In this document: in pieces, positions 27,001-34,684 of the stretch
Layout: every line of letters starts with the position of its first letter
Position numbering within the stretch: position 1 is the first letter of the stretch
Source of the DNA: SFJ001 sp045118955
GTDB lineage: Bacteria > Bacillota > Clostridia > Oscillospirales > Ruminococcaceae
Length of the DNA stretch: 44,187 nt
Assembly (NCBI GenBank): GCA_045118955.1
Contig: JBGVKB010000066.1
Location: forward strand, 1-44,187
Reading direction: 5' to 3'
The notes under the pieces: generated by a model
The model's database searches: none
Told to the model about the DNA's origin: nothing
What the model saw: only the letters and a program-made list of their open reading frames with translations
Made by a program: the position numbers and the translations under genes

Positions 27001-29730
27001 GCGGAGCAGACCAGCCCCGATTTGGAGGCCGGGCGCAAGGCCTGCCGCGCCATGCAGCCCGAGCTGATCGCCCAGCTTGAGGCGCTGGCGACCGCCTGCG
27101 CCGCCCCCGCCGATGACCCCCAGAAGAAGGCCGGCCTTGCCCTGCTGGGCCGCACCGCCCGGGAGCTGGCCGGCAAGCTGCGGGGCGACTGGCAGGAGAG
27201 CGGGCGCAGCCTGCTGTACGCGGACTTCCTGCGCACCGACTGGGTGCAGCTCGACAGCGAGTTTCTGCCCCGGCTGGACAGCACCCTGTGCGCCCTGCCC
27301 GACTTCAACCTTCTGTTCCGCATCCGCACCCATGTGAACGATGCGGGCATGGATCCGGCCGAGCATCTGCTGGCCATCTACAAGCCCGATCTGGAGGGCG
27401 ATGACTACGCCACCGGCGAGCTGCTGCAGCGCTATCTGCAGCTCACCGGCGGCGAGCTGCCCGCCCTGCCCGAGGACGAGGAGCGCTACCGCCGCCACAG
27501 CGCCCAGCAGGCCAAGGGGCGGCTGCTGGGCTTCCACGGCGAGTACGCGCAGGCGCAGAGCCGCGGGCGCATCATGATGAACGACAGCTTCCTCGTGGGC
27601 ATGGAGGACACGGTGCGGAGCTGGTACGCCGACTGCTGCGCCACCGGCAACTACGGGTTCTTCTTCCGGCTGGTGGACGCCTGCCTGCGCCGCATCGGCA
27701 TGGCCGCCGCCCCCTATGAGAAGGAGCTGTACGGGCAGCTCGAGGTGCTGCGCACCGAGGGCGCGCCCGGCTACTTCGCCGACCACCCCGGCACCGCCGA
27801 GGTGATCCGCAAGCGCATCCGGGAGCAGAACTTCACCGCCGCCGAGGATCTGATGAACCGCATCCGCAAGGGCGACTGGAACCTGCTGAAGATCGAGCAG
27901 CAGGACATGGAGCATCTGATGAACTTCTGGGCCGAGTACCCCGACCACTACGGGCGGGTGTGCGACAGCGGCACCGCCCTGCGCACCGGCATCGTGCGGG
28001 CCGGCTACGCCGCCAAGGACCGCCGCGGCGCGGAGGAGCTGGTGGAGAACTGGCCCATGGGTCTGGGCCGCAACCGCCCCGAGCGCATCGCCAAGCTGCT
28101 GCGGGCGTTGGGCTGGAACAACCTGAAGGTGGAGCCCTGCGCCAGCCCGGTGGACAAGAGCGACGCCTTCCGGGTCACCTGTGAGGACAAGCCCGCCGGC
28201 GCGTGGAACGTGCGCCACCCCATCGCCCCCTTCGGCAGCGGCATGGCGCGGGACGGCTTCCATGTGATCTGCCTGTACGGCACCATCAACACCGCCGGCC
28301 TGATGACCCAGTTCCGCACGCTGGAGGCTCTGCGCGGGCCGAAGCTGGTGCTGGTGGACTACGCCCTGCCCGAGGCCGAGCGGCACCGTCTGGCCTGCGC
28401 CGTCAAGCGCAAGGACTCCGGGGTGAACTCCCTGTGTCTGGTGCTGGATCGGGTGCTGCTGTGCTACCTGGCCAACCACTACAACGAGCTGAGCGTCAAC
28501 CGTACCCTGATGGCGGCGGGGATGCCCTTTGCCTTCCATCAGCCCTATGTGCCCGACTCGGTGAACCTGCTGCCGGATGAGATGTTCATCGGCCGTCAGA
28601 CCGAGCTGTCCAAGATCATCGACCCCGCCGGTGTGAACCTTGTGTACGGCGGCCGCCAGCTTGGCAAGTCCGCCCTGCTGAAGAAGGCCTGCCGGGACAC
28701 CGACAAGAATCAGGGCAGCCGCGCCGTGTATGTGGACCTCAAGACCGCCCGCACCGTGGGCGAGGCGGCGCTGGCCCTGAGCCGCGCGCTGGTGATGAAC
28801 CGCATCCTGCCCAAGGGCAGCGAGACCGACAACTGGGATGCGCTGGCCTACGCCCTGCGCACCCGCCTGATGGTGCTGGAGGAGGGGCAGGAGCCGATCG
28901 CCTACCTGCTGGTGCTGCTGGACGAGGCGGACAGCTTCATTCTGGACAGCGCCCGCTGCGACTACCAGCCCATCGACCTGCTCAAGGCCATCCAGCAGGA
29001 TCTGCCCGGCCGGTTCAAGTTCGTGCTGGCAGGTCTGCACAACGTGGTGCGCTTCAAGCGCCGTCAGGCGCTGGGCAGCAACTCGGGCATCCCCCATCTG
29101 CCCTTCCTGAACGTGACCCCCTTTGACAGCGACGACGCGCTCAGCCTGCTCATCGGGCCTCTGGGCTTCTTGGGCTTTGCGCTGGAGAACGAGGCGCTGG
29201 CCAGTGAGATCCTTGCCACCACCAACTACTTCCCCGGCCTGATCCAGCTCTACGGCAAGAAGCTGGTGGAATCCATCCGGGACGAGGACTACGCCGACTA
29301 CAGCGTGGGCGAGACCCCTCCCTACGTCATCACCGACGACCACCTGCGTCATGTGCTCAGCGACTCCGACTTTGTGAAGGAGCTGCGCAGCAAGCTGGAG
29401 ATGACCCTGCGTCTGGACGAAAAGGACGAGGGCGGCGGCTACTACGAGGCCATCGCCCTGCTGATCGCCGGCCGCGACCACGCCGATCAGGCGGAGGGCG
29501 GCTACTCGGCCGAGCTGCTGCACGAGGACGGCAAAAACCTGCTGCCCCGCCGCATGGGCGAGCTGAAGGCCGAGCAGGTGGCCACCCTGCTGGAGGAGCT
29601 GTGCGACCTGAACATCCTGCGTGAGCTGGGTCAGGGCACCTATGTGTTCTCCTCCAAGCGGTTCCGCGATCTGATGGGCACCGCCGACGAGATCTTCGAG
29701 CGCATGGAAGAGATGGAGGGCGAGGGCTGA
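24046..29730 (+). CDS. Giant multidomain STAND/ORC-like ATPase with Hfq-like and cold-shock-like domains
   Basis: A 1894-residue protein that I cannot place in a named family. Residues 8-66 resemble the Sm fold of Hfq (FLQALKNGSRIEATRLDGS, later LRYADIQSYSLP). About 70-95 is a Q/T-rich linker. Helical repeats fill 105-300. About 338-408 resembles a cold-shock/OB domain (AGEVIKTSR, REWVFPYDAV, VSFLVEKDKAVKVEL). TPR-like repeats lie at about 486-620, then a Pro/Ala/Glu linker (634-682). A long helical region reaches 1390; 1400-1500 is an alternating beta/alpha segment. The ATPase starts at MFIGRQTEL (about 1514), with Walker A GGRQLGKS (1535-1542) and Walker B LLVLLDEAD (D1626, E1627), and ends in a winged-helix-like tail (about 1800-1890). 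GGAAAGGAAA precedes the ATG. GC content is host-like. Confidence 0.85.
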   Translation: MALTQMELIFLQALKNGSRIEATRLDGSTVTATVMMNDGTTLALMCDDGSVQFLRYADIQSYSLPSTVTQVTRDVQTVQTVQQTVQQTKPVVPPKPLAKPAFWAEPENLKLSAPALRELYNELPSSLRKELQGAFDSFMGGVRSSDRGKQEDAARRMRGMLARDEELSRHEGVARLAGHLLVRSNQNAEKVFAEGGCLFECACFEFGKDKAKDAARMGALAAAALRRGQTEAQTDVLFTLLAIACDETGDLSVLPWLAENVLPTRHRDDLMSWLAGRKGVDAQGTAAERAAALAAACPGGMLAAAKELAGETNRIPVPNEDDTRRSEVQIPPAEERHAGEVIKTSRVGERATAVDADGREWVFPYDAVTDEALRKRLLESKSDLSGEPILVSFLVEKDKAVKVELDEMERGTPAEQLKTLRKRMTDGSDSRRFCRALCVLEKLLDGPMGRDALVDYLQYALAQYGLSKDEAVLKRAEALYLPRAARYPSHWADRLHLVELYRKLGDPEKAAALMKEILDNSASLTPKQETNLLGSHVAILREIYAAAPKRAVVERIYEQSCRREAVYNRSLMLEPSYRVPVNFRGSNLYDLAWCECLLGKPEKARRNLAKILEQYPAMESQIAELQEMLREVQPAPAPAPAEPAPAPAEPEPVPAPVQPEPEPQPEPEPEPVPAPAEPPRARREESAALPYRDNEGWRALELTEQQAADWVFAHPDRLAAQLAYVRVCAALNPAMEPLSRAFALAADDPAQQQDYSVNSLLTTLGDLKAEYAVFNSLAMAAAALRCAFTTRAAEDDYSLGVMRDSIDAFRELPALQSAFDRMLTFCQNNEASLDDVAAYRGEVGGESMEPLLARAASLYQEYILTQPRDDGGSKRVFLTRCVAYSKEGWLGCALGRVQENTPAARAALEADRAEFARRFILTGKPVEPDFLSQAKLESFMDDCWDEAGRGLPGASMSERLTGSRRNNIRTILRNMLQTIAEWYRLAEQTSPDLEAGRKACRAMQPELIAQLEALATACAAPADDPQKKAGLALLGRTARELAGKLRGDWQESGRSLLYADFLRTDWVQLDSEFLPRLDSTLCALPDFNLLFRIRTHVNDAGMDPAEHLLAIYKPDLEGDDYATGELLQRYLQLTGGELPALPEDEERYRRHSAQQAKGRLLGFHGEYAQAQSRGRIMMNDSFLVGMEDTVRSWYADCCATGNYGFFFRLVDACLRRIGMAAAPYEKELYGQLEVLRTEGAPGYFADHPGTAEVIRKRIREQNFTAAEDLMNRIRKGDWNLLKIEQQDMEHLMNFWAEYPDHYGRVCDSGTALRTGIVRAGYAAKDRRGAEELVENWPMGLGRNRPERIAKLLRALGWNNLKVEPCASPVDKSDAFRVTCEDKPAGAWNVRHPIAPFGSGMARDGFHVICLYGTINTAGLMTQFRTLEALRGPKLVLVDYALPEAERHRLACAVKRKDSGVNSLCLVLDRVLLCYLANHYNELSVNRTLMAAGMPFAFHQPYVPDSVNLLPDEMFIGRQTELSKIIDPAGVNLVYGGRQLGKSALLKKACRDTDKNQGSRAVYVDLKTARTVGEAALALSRALVMNRILPKGSETDNWDALAYALRTRLMVLEEGQEPIAYLLVLLDEADSFILDSARCDYQPIDLLKAIQQDLPGRFKFVLAGLHNVVRFKRRQALGSNSGIPHLPFLNVTPFDSDDALSLLIGPLGFLGFALENEALASEILATTNYFPGLIQLYGKKLVESIRDEDYADYSVGETPPYVITDDHLRHVLSDSDFVKELRSKLEMTLRLDEKDEGGGYYEAIALLIAGRDHADQAEGGYSAELLHEDGKNLLPRRMGELKAEQVATLLEELCDLNILRELGQGTYVFSSKRFRDLMGTADEIFERMEEMEGEG
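25945..26088 (+). repeat. Low-complexity Pro/Ala/Glu-coding repeat inside the giant ATPase gene
   Basis: About 48 codons made almost entirely of Pro, Ala and Glu (APAPAPAEPAPAPAEPEP and similar), built from short imperfect repeats of CCTGAG/CCGGAG/GCCCCT-type units. It encodes a stiff interdomain linker separating the N-terminal RNA-binding-like part from the C-terminal helical and ATPase parts. Slippage here could vary in length between strains. Confidence 0.85.
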
Positions 29731-30803
29731 TGAGCAACGGATCGTTTATGGAGCTGGAAGCCAGCAGCATCTGGTGGGATCAGGTGGGCAGCAGTCTGGT
29801 GCTGCTGCGCCGTCTGCGCCGCTGCTTCGGCTCGGACCGCAGCGTGGTGCTGCACACCGGCGGCCGCCTGCCCTGGCGGCAGACCTTCGCCCAGCGGCTC
29901 CGGCTGGAGGCCGGGCGGTACGGCGACGGGCGCAGCCTGAACGCCCACCCCGCCGGCGAGTGCGCCGACCCGGGCGATTATCTGATGAACGCTTACTGCT
30001 CCGCAAAGGAGCGTCAGGCCTACTTCCCCAGCCAGAGCAGCGCCGAGTATCTGGTGAGCCTGCGGGGACAGCTGCTCCATCAGGAGCTGGTGTGGGTGGA
30101 GAACATCCGCACCCCGGCGGCGCTGCAGCGGTGGGCGGAGTTCGTGCGCCAGTACGAGAAGGCCGCCCGCAGGGCCGACCTCGACCGGCAGGCCATGTTC
30201 CTGCTGGAGTACGCCGGCCCCGCCCGGGAGATCCCCGGCCTGGAGCCGGTGCGCTACGCGCTGGGCGAGTACGACTGTCATGTGTTCTGCCTTGAGGCTG
30301 CCGGCGAGCTGGAAGGCCCGGACTGGCTGCGCCAGTACATGGCCGAGCTGGCGCTGCGGCTGGGCGGGGGCGACCCCGAGCGGTGCGCCGCCCTGCTCGC
30401 CGTGGGCGAGGCGCTGGCCCGCGATCCGCTGACCGCCGCTGCCGACCTGCCCGACCCCATGGAGCGGGAGGACGCGGAGAGCGCGGTGCGGCGGGCGCAG
30501 ATCGTGCAGGTGTTCCCGGTGCTGGAGGAGTACCGCATGGAGCTGATCGACCGGCGGCGGGAGCTGCTGGAGGATCGGCTGTGCCGCAGCCCCCGGGTGC
30601 TGGATTCCGAGGGCAAGCCGGTGACCGAGGTGCAGGAGCTGGAGATCGCCGCCCTGCGCTACATCGTGCGCGGCAGCGACCGGTTCAGCGGCGCGGAGGC
30701 GCACCATTTGGATCTGTGCCGGGACGTGCGCAACCAATTGGCCCACAACGACCAGGTGCCCTTCGAGGAGGTCAAGCGCCTGATGGAGGAGCCGGGCTTC
30801 TGA
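29730..30803 (+). CDS. HEPN-motif protein, partner of the giant ATPase
   Basis: A 357-residue protein without a recognisable named family. The C-terminal 60 residues carry a HEPN RNase-type motif R-x4-H with the typical Asn after the Arg: CRDVRNQLAHND, R334 and H339, preceded by a helix LEIAALRYIVRGS. The N-terminal half looks like an ATPase relic: HTGGRLPW (42-49) stands where a P-loop would be but lacks GK-S/T, and LVWVENI (120-126) resembles a Walker B strand with Glu. The ATG shares one base with the ATPase stop (TGATG), so translation is coupled. I infer a predicted RNA-cleaving or structural effector controlled by the ATPase. RNase activity is unproven. Confidence 0.8.
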   Translation: MSNGSFMELEASSIWWDQVGSSLVLLRRLRRCFGSDRSVVLHTGGRLPWRQTFAQRLRLEAGRYGDGRSLNAHPAGECADPGDYLMNAYCSAKERQAYFPSQSSAEYLVSLRGQLLHQELVWVENIRTPAALQRWAEFVRQYEKAARRADLDRQAMFLLEYAGPAREIPGLEPVRYALGEYDCHVFCLEAAGELEGPDWLRQYMAELALRLGGGDPERCAALLAVGEALARDPLTAAADLPDPMEREDAESAVRRAQIVQVFPVLEEYRMELIDRRRELLEDRLCRSPRVLDSEGKPVTEVQELEIAALRYIVRGSDRFSGAEAHHLDLCRDVRNQLAHNDQVPFEEVKRLMEEPGF

Positions 30804-30820
30804 GCATCCACTGAAACAGA

Positions 30821-30872
30821 CACACGGCACACGCCGCTGCCTTGGGGCGGGTGTGCCGTGTGTTTTATTTTT
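30821..30872 (+). terminator. Terminator of the STAND-HEPN pair
   Basis: CACACGGCACAC (30821-30832) / GTGTGCCGTGTG (30851-30862), a perfect 12-bp stem with an 18-nt structured loop, then TTTTATTTTT. Confidence 0.93.
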
Positions 30873-30890
30873 CCACCGCAATGAAAAGGC

Positions 30891-30919
30891 TTGACGTGCG
30901 GCCGGTTTCGTTTTAGGAT
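30891..30919 (+). promoter_or_regulatory. Promoter of the amidohydrolase gene
   Basis: TTGACG (30891-30896), 17 bp and TAGGAT (30914-30919), followed by an AT-rich leader of about 48 nt. Confidence 0.6.
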
Positions 30920-30973
30920 GAAAACAGTATCATCCCAAAATAGCGCTTTCTTTACGGAAAGGGACAATATACC

Positions 30974-32335
30974 ATGAAAACTCTCATCAAAAACGGCCTG
31001 CTCATCGACCCGGCCAACCGGGTGCAGGCCAAGCTGAACCTGCTGATCGAGGACGGGCGCGTTGCCGCCGTCACCGCCGGCTGCCCCGAGGCCGACCGGG
31101 TGGTGGACGCCGCCGGTCTGGTGGTGGCCCCCGGCTTCATCGACCTGCATATGCACGAGGATCCGGTGGATGGGCAGGGCCATCTGGTGAAAAACGAGCG
31201 GGCGATCTTCAGCTGCATGGCCCGCATGGGCGTGACCACCGTGCTGGCGGGTCAGTGCGGTCTGAACAAGCACGACCCCGCCGCCTATCTGGACCTGGTG
31301 GACAGGGAGGGCGCGGCGGTGAATGTGGCGCTGCTGGCGGGGCATGAGTGGTTCCGCGAGGCCATCGGCCACACCGACCGCTACACCCACCTGACCGACG
31401 CCGAGCTGGATGCGCTGGTGCAGGCCATGGCCCCCGCGCTGAAGGCCGGCTGCTTCGGCATCTCCTACGGCATCCGGTATGTGCCCGGCATCGATGAGCG
31501 GGAGCTGCTGGCCACCGCCGCCCTGTGCCGCCCCACCCGCGGCATGCTCGCCGCCCATATGCGGGACGACGCCGCCGCGGTGTTTGACGCGGCGCGGGAG
31601 CTGATGGACGCGGGCAAGGCGCTGGATCTGCCGGTGCAGATCAGCCACATCGGCTCCATGGCCGGCTACGGCCAGATGGAGGAGTTCCTGCGGCTGGTGG
31701 ACGAGTACCGCATGAACGGGCTGGACGTGGCCTGCGACTGCTACCCCTACTACGCCTTCTCCACCACCATCGGCGCCACCACCTACGACGAGGGCTGGAT
31801 GGAGCGCTATGGGTGCGACTACAGCGCCGTGGAGCTGTGCGAAGGCCCCTACAAGGGTCAGCGCTGCACCAAGGAGACCTTCGAGGAGATGCGCCGGGTG
31901 ATGCCCGAGGCCATCACCGTGGGTCATGTGATGCAGGGCGAGGACGTGGACATGGCCTACCGCCACCCGGCGGTGATGCTGGCCAGCGACGGCATCATGG
32001 ACGACGGACAGGGGCACCCCCGCGCGGCGGGCAGCTTCCCCCGGCTGATCGCCGAGTTCGTGCGCAGCGGCAAGCTGAGCCTGTACGACGCCATCGACCG
32101 GATGACCGCCATGCCCGCCGCCCGCATGGGCCTTGCCGACCGGGGCCGCCTGAGCGTGGGCGCGGTGGCGGATGTGGTGCTGTTCGATCCCGACACGGTG
32201 AAGGACAACGCCACCTTCAAGGAGCCGACCCTCGCCCCCGGCGGCATCCACTCGGTGTGGATCGGCGGCGAGCCGGCGGTGCGGGACGGCGTGCTGCTCC
32301 GGGACGACCTGGGCCGCGCGGTGCGCTGCCTGTAA
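30974..32335 (+). CDS. Amidohydrolase family protein, D-aminoacylase (N-acyl-D-amino-acid deacylase) type
   Basis: A 453-residue metal-dependent hydrolase of the D-aminoacylase branch of the amidohydrolase superfamily. Metal-site features are H59-x-H61 in GFIDLHMHED, C95 in LAGQCG (this branch uses a Cys as metal ligand), His residues in AAHMRDD, QISHIGSM and VGHVM, and the catalytic Asp in LASDGIMDDGQGHPRAAGSF. The small N- and C-terminal beta-sandwich is present. It probably deacylates N-acyl-D-amino acids or a related D-peptide derivative in the cytoplasm; substrate specificity is open. GGAAAGGG lies about 10 nt before the ATG. The next gene, an NhaC-type antiporter 86 nt downstream, may be its transporter. 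Confidence 0.85.
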   Translation: MKTLIKNGLLIDPANRVQAKLNLLIEDGRVAAVTAGCPEADRVVDAAGLVVAPGFIDLHMHEDPVDGQGHLVKNERAIFSCMARMGVTTVLAGQCGLNKHDPAAYLDLVDREGAAVNVALLAGHEWFREAIGHTDRYTHLTDAELDALVQAMAPALKAGCFGISYGIRYVPGIDERELLATAALCRPTRGMLAAHMRDDAAAVFDAARELMDAGKALDLPVQISHIGSMAGYGQMEEFLRLVDEYRMNGLDVACDCYPYYAFSTTIGATTYDEGWMERYGCDYSAVELCEGPYKGQRCTKETFEEMRRVMPEAITVGHVMQGEDVDMAYRHPAVMLASDGIMDDGQGHPRAAGSFPRLIAEFVRSGKLSLYDAIDRMTAMPAARMGLADRGRLSVGAVADVVLFDPDTVKDNATFKEPTLAPGGIHSVWIGGEPAVRDGVLLRDDLGRAVRCL

Positions 32336-32349
32336 ACCAACGCAGCTCT

Positions 32350-32368
32350 GCGGGGCGATCCGCCCCGC
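32350..32368 (+). other. Stem-loop between amidohydrolase and antiporter genes
   Basis: GCGGGGCG / CGCCCCGC, loop ATC, with no T-tract. It is probably an intra-operon RNA structure, and the two genes likely share a transcript. Confidence 0.5.
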
Positions 32369-32421
32369 TGCTGATAGACCAAGACCCCCGGGTAAATTAA
32401 AATAATAGGAGGAATCTACTT

Positions 32422-33840
32422 ATGCAGTTTGGCGTACTCTCCATCGTGCCGCCGCTGGTCACCATCGTGCTGGCGCTGGTATTGAAGAACGTCTTCATCT
32501 CGCTGCTCATCGGCATTTTCCTGGCCTGCCTCATCCTGTGCGGCGGCAACCCCTTCGTGGCGCTCAACGACACCTTCTACGGTGTGGTCGACACCTTCGC
32601 CAGCAGCGGCAACACCATCGTGCTGCTGTCCATGCTGTTCATCGGCGCCCTGATCCACATGATCGAGGTCTCCGGCGGCATTGAGGGCTTTGTGGACATC
32701 ATGGTCAAGAAGCGCGGCATCATCAAGTCCAAGAAGGCCGCGGCCCTGTTCACCTGGCTGCTGGGCATCTTCGTGTTCACCTCCGGCTCTCTGAGCTGCA
32801 TGGTCACCGGCTCGGTGTCCCGCCCCCTGAACGACAGCATGAAGGTCAGCCACGAGAAGGCGGCCTTCCTGGTGCACACTACCTCCACCCCCTGGTGCGT
32901 GCTGTTCCCCCTCAGCGGCTGGCTGGCCAGCATGACCGGCTACCTGACCAGCGGCGGCGTGGCCGACGACGCGGCCATCTCCACCCTGATCGCCTCCATT
33001 CCCCTGAACTTCTACTGCATCATCGCGGTGGTCTTTGCTCTGCTGAGCTGCCTGCTGCCGCTGGACTTCGGCCCCATGAAGAAGGCTGAGCTGCGGGTGG
33101 ACACCACCGGCGAGCTGGATGACCCCACCCGTCCGGTCTCCGGCGGCGCGGCGGTCAGCTCCGCCCCGGTCTCCGGCGCGAAGCCCCGCGCCAAGAATAT
33201 GCTGGTGCCCATGGCGGTCATGATCGGCACCATTCTGGCGGTGCTGTTCGTCACCGGCAACGGCAATCCCACCGCCGGCAGCGGTATGCAGGCTCTGCTG
33301 TGGGGCTGTGTCATCAGCCTGTTCACCATCGCCATCATGTGCGCGGTGGAGGGCCTGTACAAGCTGGATGACCTGATCGGCGAGATCATGAAGGGCATGG
33401 GCACCATGCTGCCCATCTTCTTCGTGCTGCTGCTGGGCTTCACCATGGGCACTCTGGTCAAGAGCCTGGACACCGGCAACTACCTGTCCAGCATCTTCAT
33501 GCAGATCCTGTCCCCCGGTCTGCTGCCTGTGCTGACCTTCATCATCGCCATGCTGCTGTCCTTCTCCACCGGCACCAGTATGGGCACCATGGCCATCATG
33601 GCCACCATTGCCCTGCCCATGGCCATCAACATGGGCGTGAACGTGCCTTTGGTGGCGGGTGCCATGTTTGGCGGTGCCATCTTCGGCGATCACTCCTCCC
33701 CCATCTCCGACACCACCATCATGTCCTGTGCTACCACCGGCTGTGACATCATCGCCCATGTGCGCACCCAGATGCCCTATGTGGCCTGCTTCGCGGGTGT
33801 TTCCATGGTGCTGTATGTGGTCATGGGCTTTGTGCTGTGA
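32422..33840 (+). CDS. NhaC family Na+/H+ antiporter-like transporter
   Basis: A 472-residue polytopic membrane protein of the NhaC family (ion transporter superfamily), with about 11-12 helices. Family hallmarks are STPWCVLFPLSGW in the first half and GAMFGGAIFGDHSSPISDTTIMSCATTGCD near the C-terminus. A loop of about 40 residues (around 220-260, rich in S, P, G and A) joins the two halves. NhaC relatives exchange Na+ for H+ or carry organic acids and amino acids coupled to ions. Linkage to an acyl-amino-acid hydrolase makes amino-acid-derivative transport an alternative. TAGGAGG precedes the ATG by about 9 nt. Confidence 0.88.
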   Translation: MQFGVLSIVPPLVTIVLALVLKNVFISLLIGIFLACLILCGGNPFVALNDTFYGVVDTFASSGNTIVLLSMLFIGALIHMIEVSGGIEGFVDIMVKKRGIIKSKKAAALFTWLLGIFVFTSGSLSCMVTGSVSRPLNDSMKVSHEKAAFLVHTTSTPWCVLFPLSGWLASMTGYLTSGGVADDAAISTLIASIPLNFYCIIAVVFALLSCLLPLDFGPMKKAELRVDTTGELDDPTRPVSGGAAVSSAPVSGAKPRAKNMLVPMAVMIGTILAVLFVTGNGNPTAGSGMQALLWGCVISLFTIAIMCAVEGLYKLDDLIGEIMKGMGTMLPIFFVLLLGFTMGTLVKSLDTGNYLSSIFMQILSPGLLPVLTFIIAMLLSFSTGTSMGTMAIMATIALPMAINMGVNVPLVAGAMFGGAIFGDHSSPISDTTIMSCATTGCDIIAHVRTQMPYVACFAGVSMVLYVVMGFVL

Positions 33841-33871
33841 GCGCTGACTTCGCAAACACTTAAATGAAAGA

Positions 33872-33915
33872 CAGCCCCGGGCCTGCCTTGCGGCGGACCC
33901 GGGGCTGCTTTTTTT
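33872..33915 (+). terminator. Intrinsic terminator of the amidohydrolase-antiporter operon
   Basis: CAGCCCCGGG / CCCGGGGCTG, 16-nt loop, then C and seven T residues. Confidence 0.93.
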
Positions 33916-33923
33916 GTGTGGTG

Positions 33924-33960
33924 AAAAAGCGCGCCCCCTGCCCATCGGGCAGGGGGCGCG
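33924..33960 (-). terminator. Intrinsic terminator of the leftward lipoprotein genes
   Basis: A perfect 14-bp stem CGCGCCCCCTGCCC / GGGCAGGGGGCGCG with a 3-nt loop; on the minus strand it is followed by C and TTTTT (plus AAAAA at 33924-33928). Confidence 0.9.
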
Positions 33961-33979
33961 TTCTGCGTGCTGTGACAGG

Positions 33980-34537
33980 TCAGGCCGCAGCGGCCTCGGC
34001 GCGGGCGGCCAGCTCCTCGGCGGTGGCAAGCCCGTCGATGGACATCCCGCCGGTGATGGTGTAGTAGCCGCTGTCGTAGGAGATGGTCACCTTGTACTCC
34101 TCGTTGGGGTCCAGCCCCTCAAAGGTGCCGGTGTACAGTTCACCGTTGGCACCGAACACCAGTGTGGCACCCTCCACATAGACGCTGCCGCCCTCCACCT
34201 TCTGCCACAGCGCGGCCTTGAAGGTGCGGATGCCGGTGCTCTCGGTGGTGGCCGCGGCGGTCAGGGTGATGGTGTCGCCGCTGGGCACAAAGTAATCGGT
34301 GGTGCGGGTCATGATGCCGTTGAAGGCGATGCACAGGGTGCTGCCGTTCATGGCGGCGTTGTACTTGGCGGTGGTGTCAAAGCCCTCGGGGTAGGGCACG
34401 TCCTCGCCGCCCAGAGCCGCCTGAGGCAGGCCTGGCTCTTCTTCTTCGTCGTCCTCGGAGCCGCCGCAGGCAGCCAGGCTCAGGGCCAGGCACAGGGCCA
34501 CGGCCAGCGCCGCAAGGCGCAGCAGGGTGCGTTTCAT
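33980..34537 (-). CDS. Hypothetical lipoprotein
   Basis: A 185-residue protein of unknown function. The N-terminus is a lipoprotein signal (basic MKRTLLR, hydrophobic core, lipobox LAAC at residues 21-24), then an acidic linker GGSEDDEEEEPG. The remainder is beta-rich, with alternating Thr/Tyr/Val strands (FVPSGDTITLTAAATTEST, YKVTISYDSGYYTITGG), probably one small extracytoplasmic beta-sandwich. GGAGG lies about 9 nt before the ATG. It has its own promoter downstream of the GHL10 gene. Confidence 0.8.
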   Translation of the reverse strand: MKRTLLRLAALAVALCLALSLAACGGSEDDEEEEPGLPQAALGGEDVPYPEGFDTTAKYNAAMNGSTLCIAFNGIMTRTTDYFVPSGDTITLTAAATTESTGIRTFKAALWQKVEGGSVYVEGATLVFGANGELYTGTFEGLDPNEEYKVTISYDSGYYTITGGMSIDGLATAEELAARAEAAAA

Positions 34538-34621
34538 AGGGGGATACCTCCGTATGTGTTTTCGTGGTCGGCCCCGCGCCCTGCCCCAGCGGGCGGGCGG
34601 CGCGGCCGCTGTCTTCCTGTT

Positions 34622-34650
34622 ATTATAGACGAATTTCGCCCCCGTTACAA
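34622..34650 (-). promoter_or_regulatory. Promoter of the hypothetical lipoprotein gene
   Basis: On the minus strand TTGTAA (plus 34645-34650), 17 bp and TATAAT (plus 34622-34627). I see no terminator between the upstream GHL10 gene and this promoter, so read-through may add to expression. Confidence 0.7.
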
Positions 34651-34684
34651 TACACGCGGGGGTGAGGTTTTTGTGTTTGTCCCT

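Noticed and set aside
24076..29523. An 1815-codon open frame on the minus strand opposite the giant ATPase gene
   Set aside because: It is a shadow frame created by high GC and codon choice in the sense gene. Its translation is a low-complexity mix of H, Q, G, A, L and V with no domain, and no ribosome binding site or promoter fits. The sense frame has Walker motifs and coherent domains.
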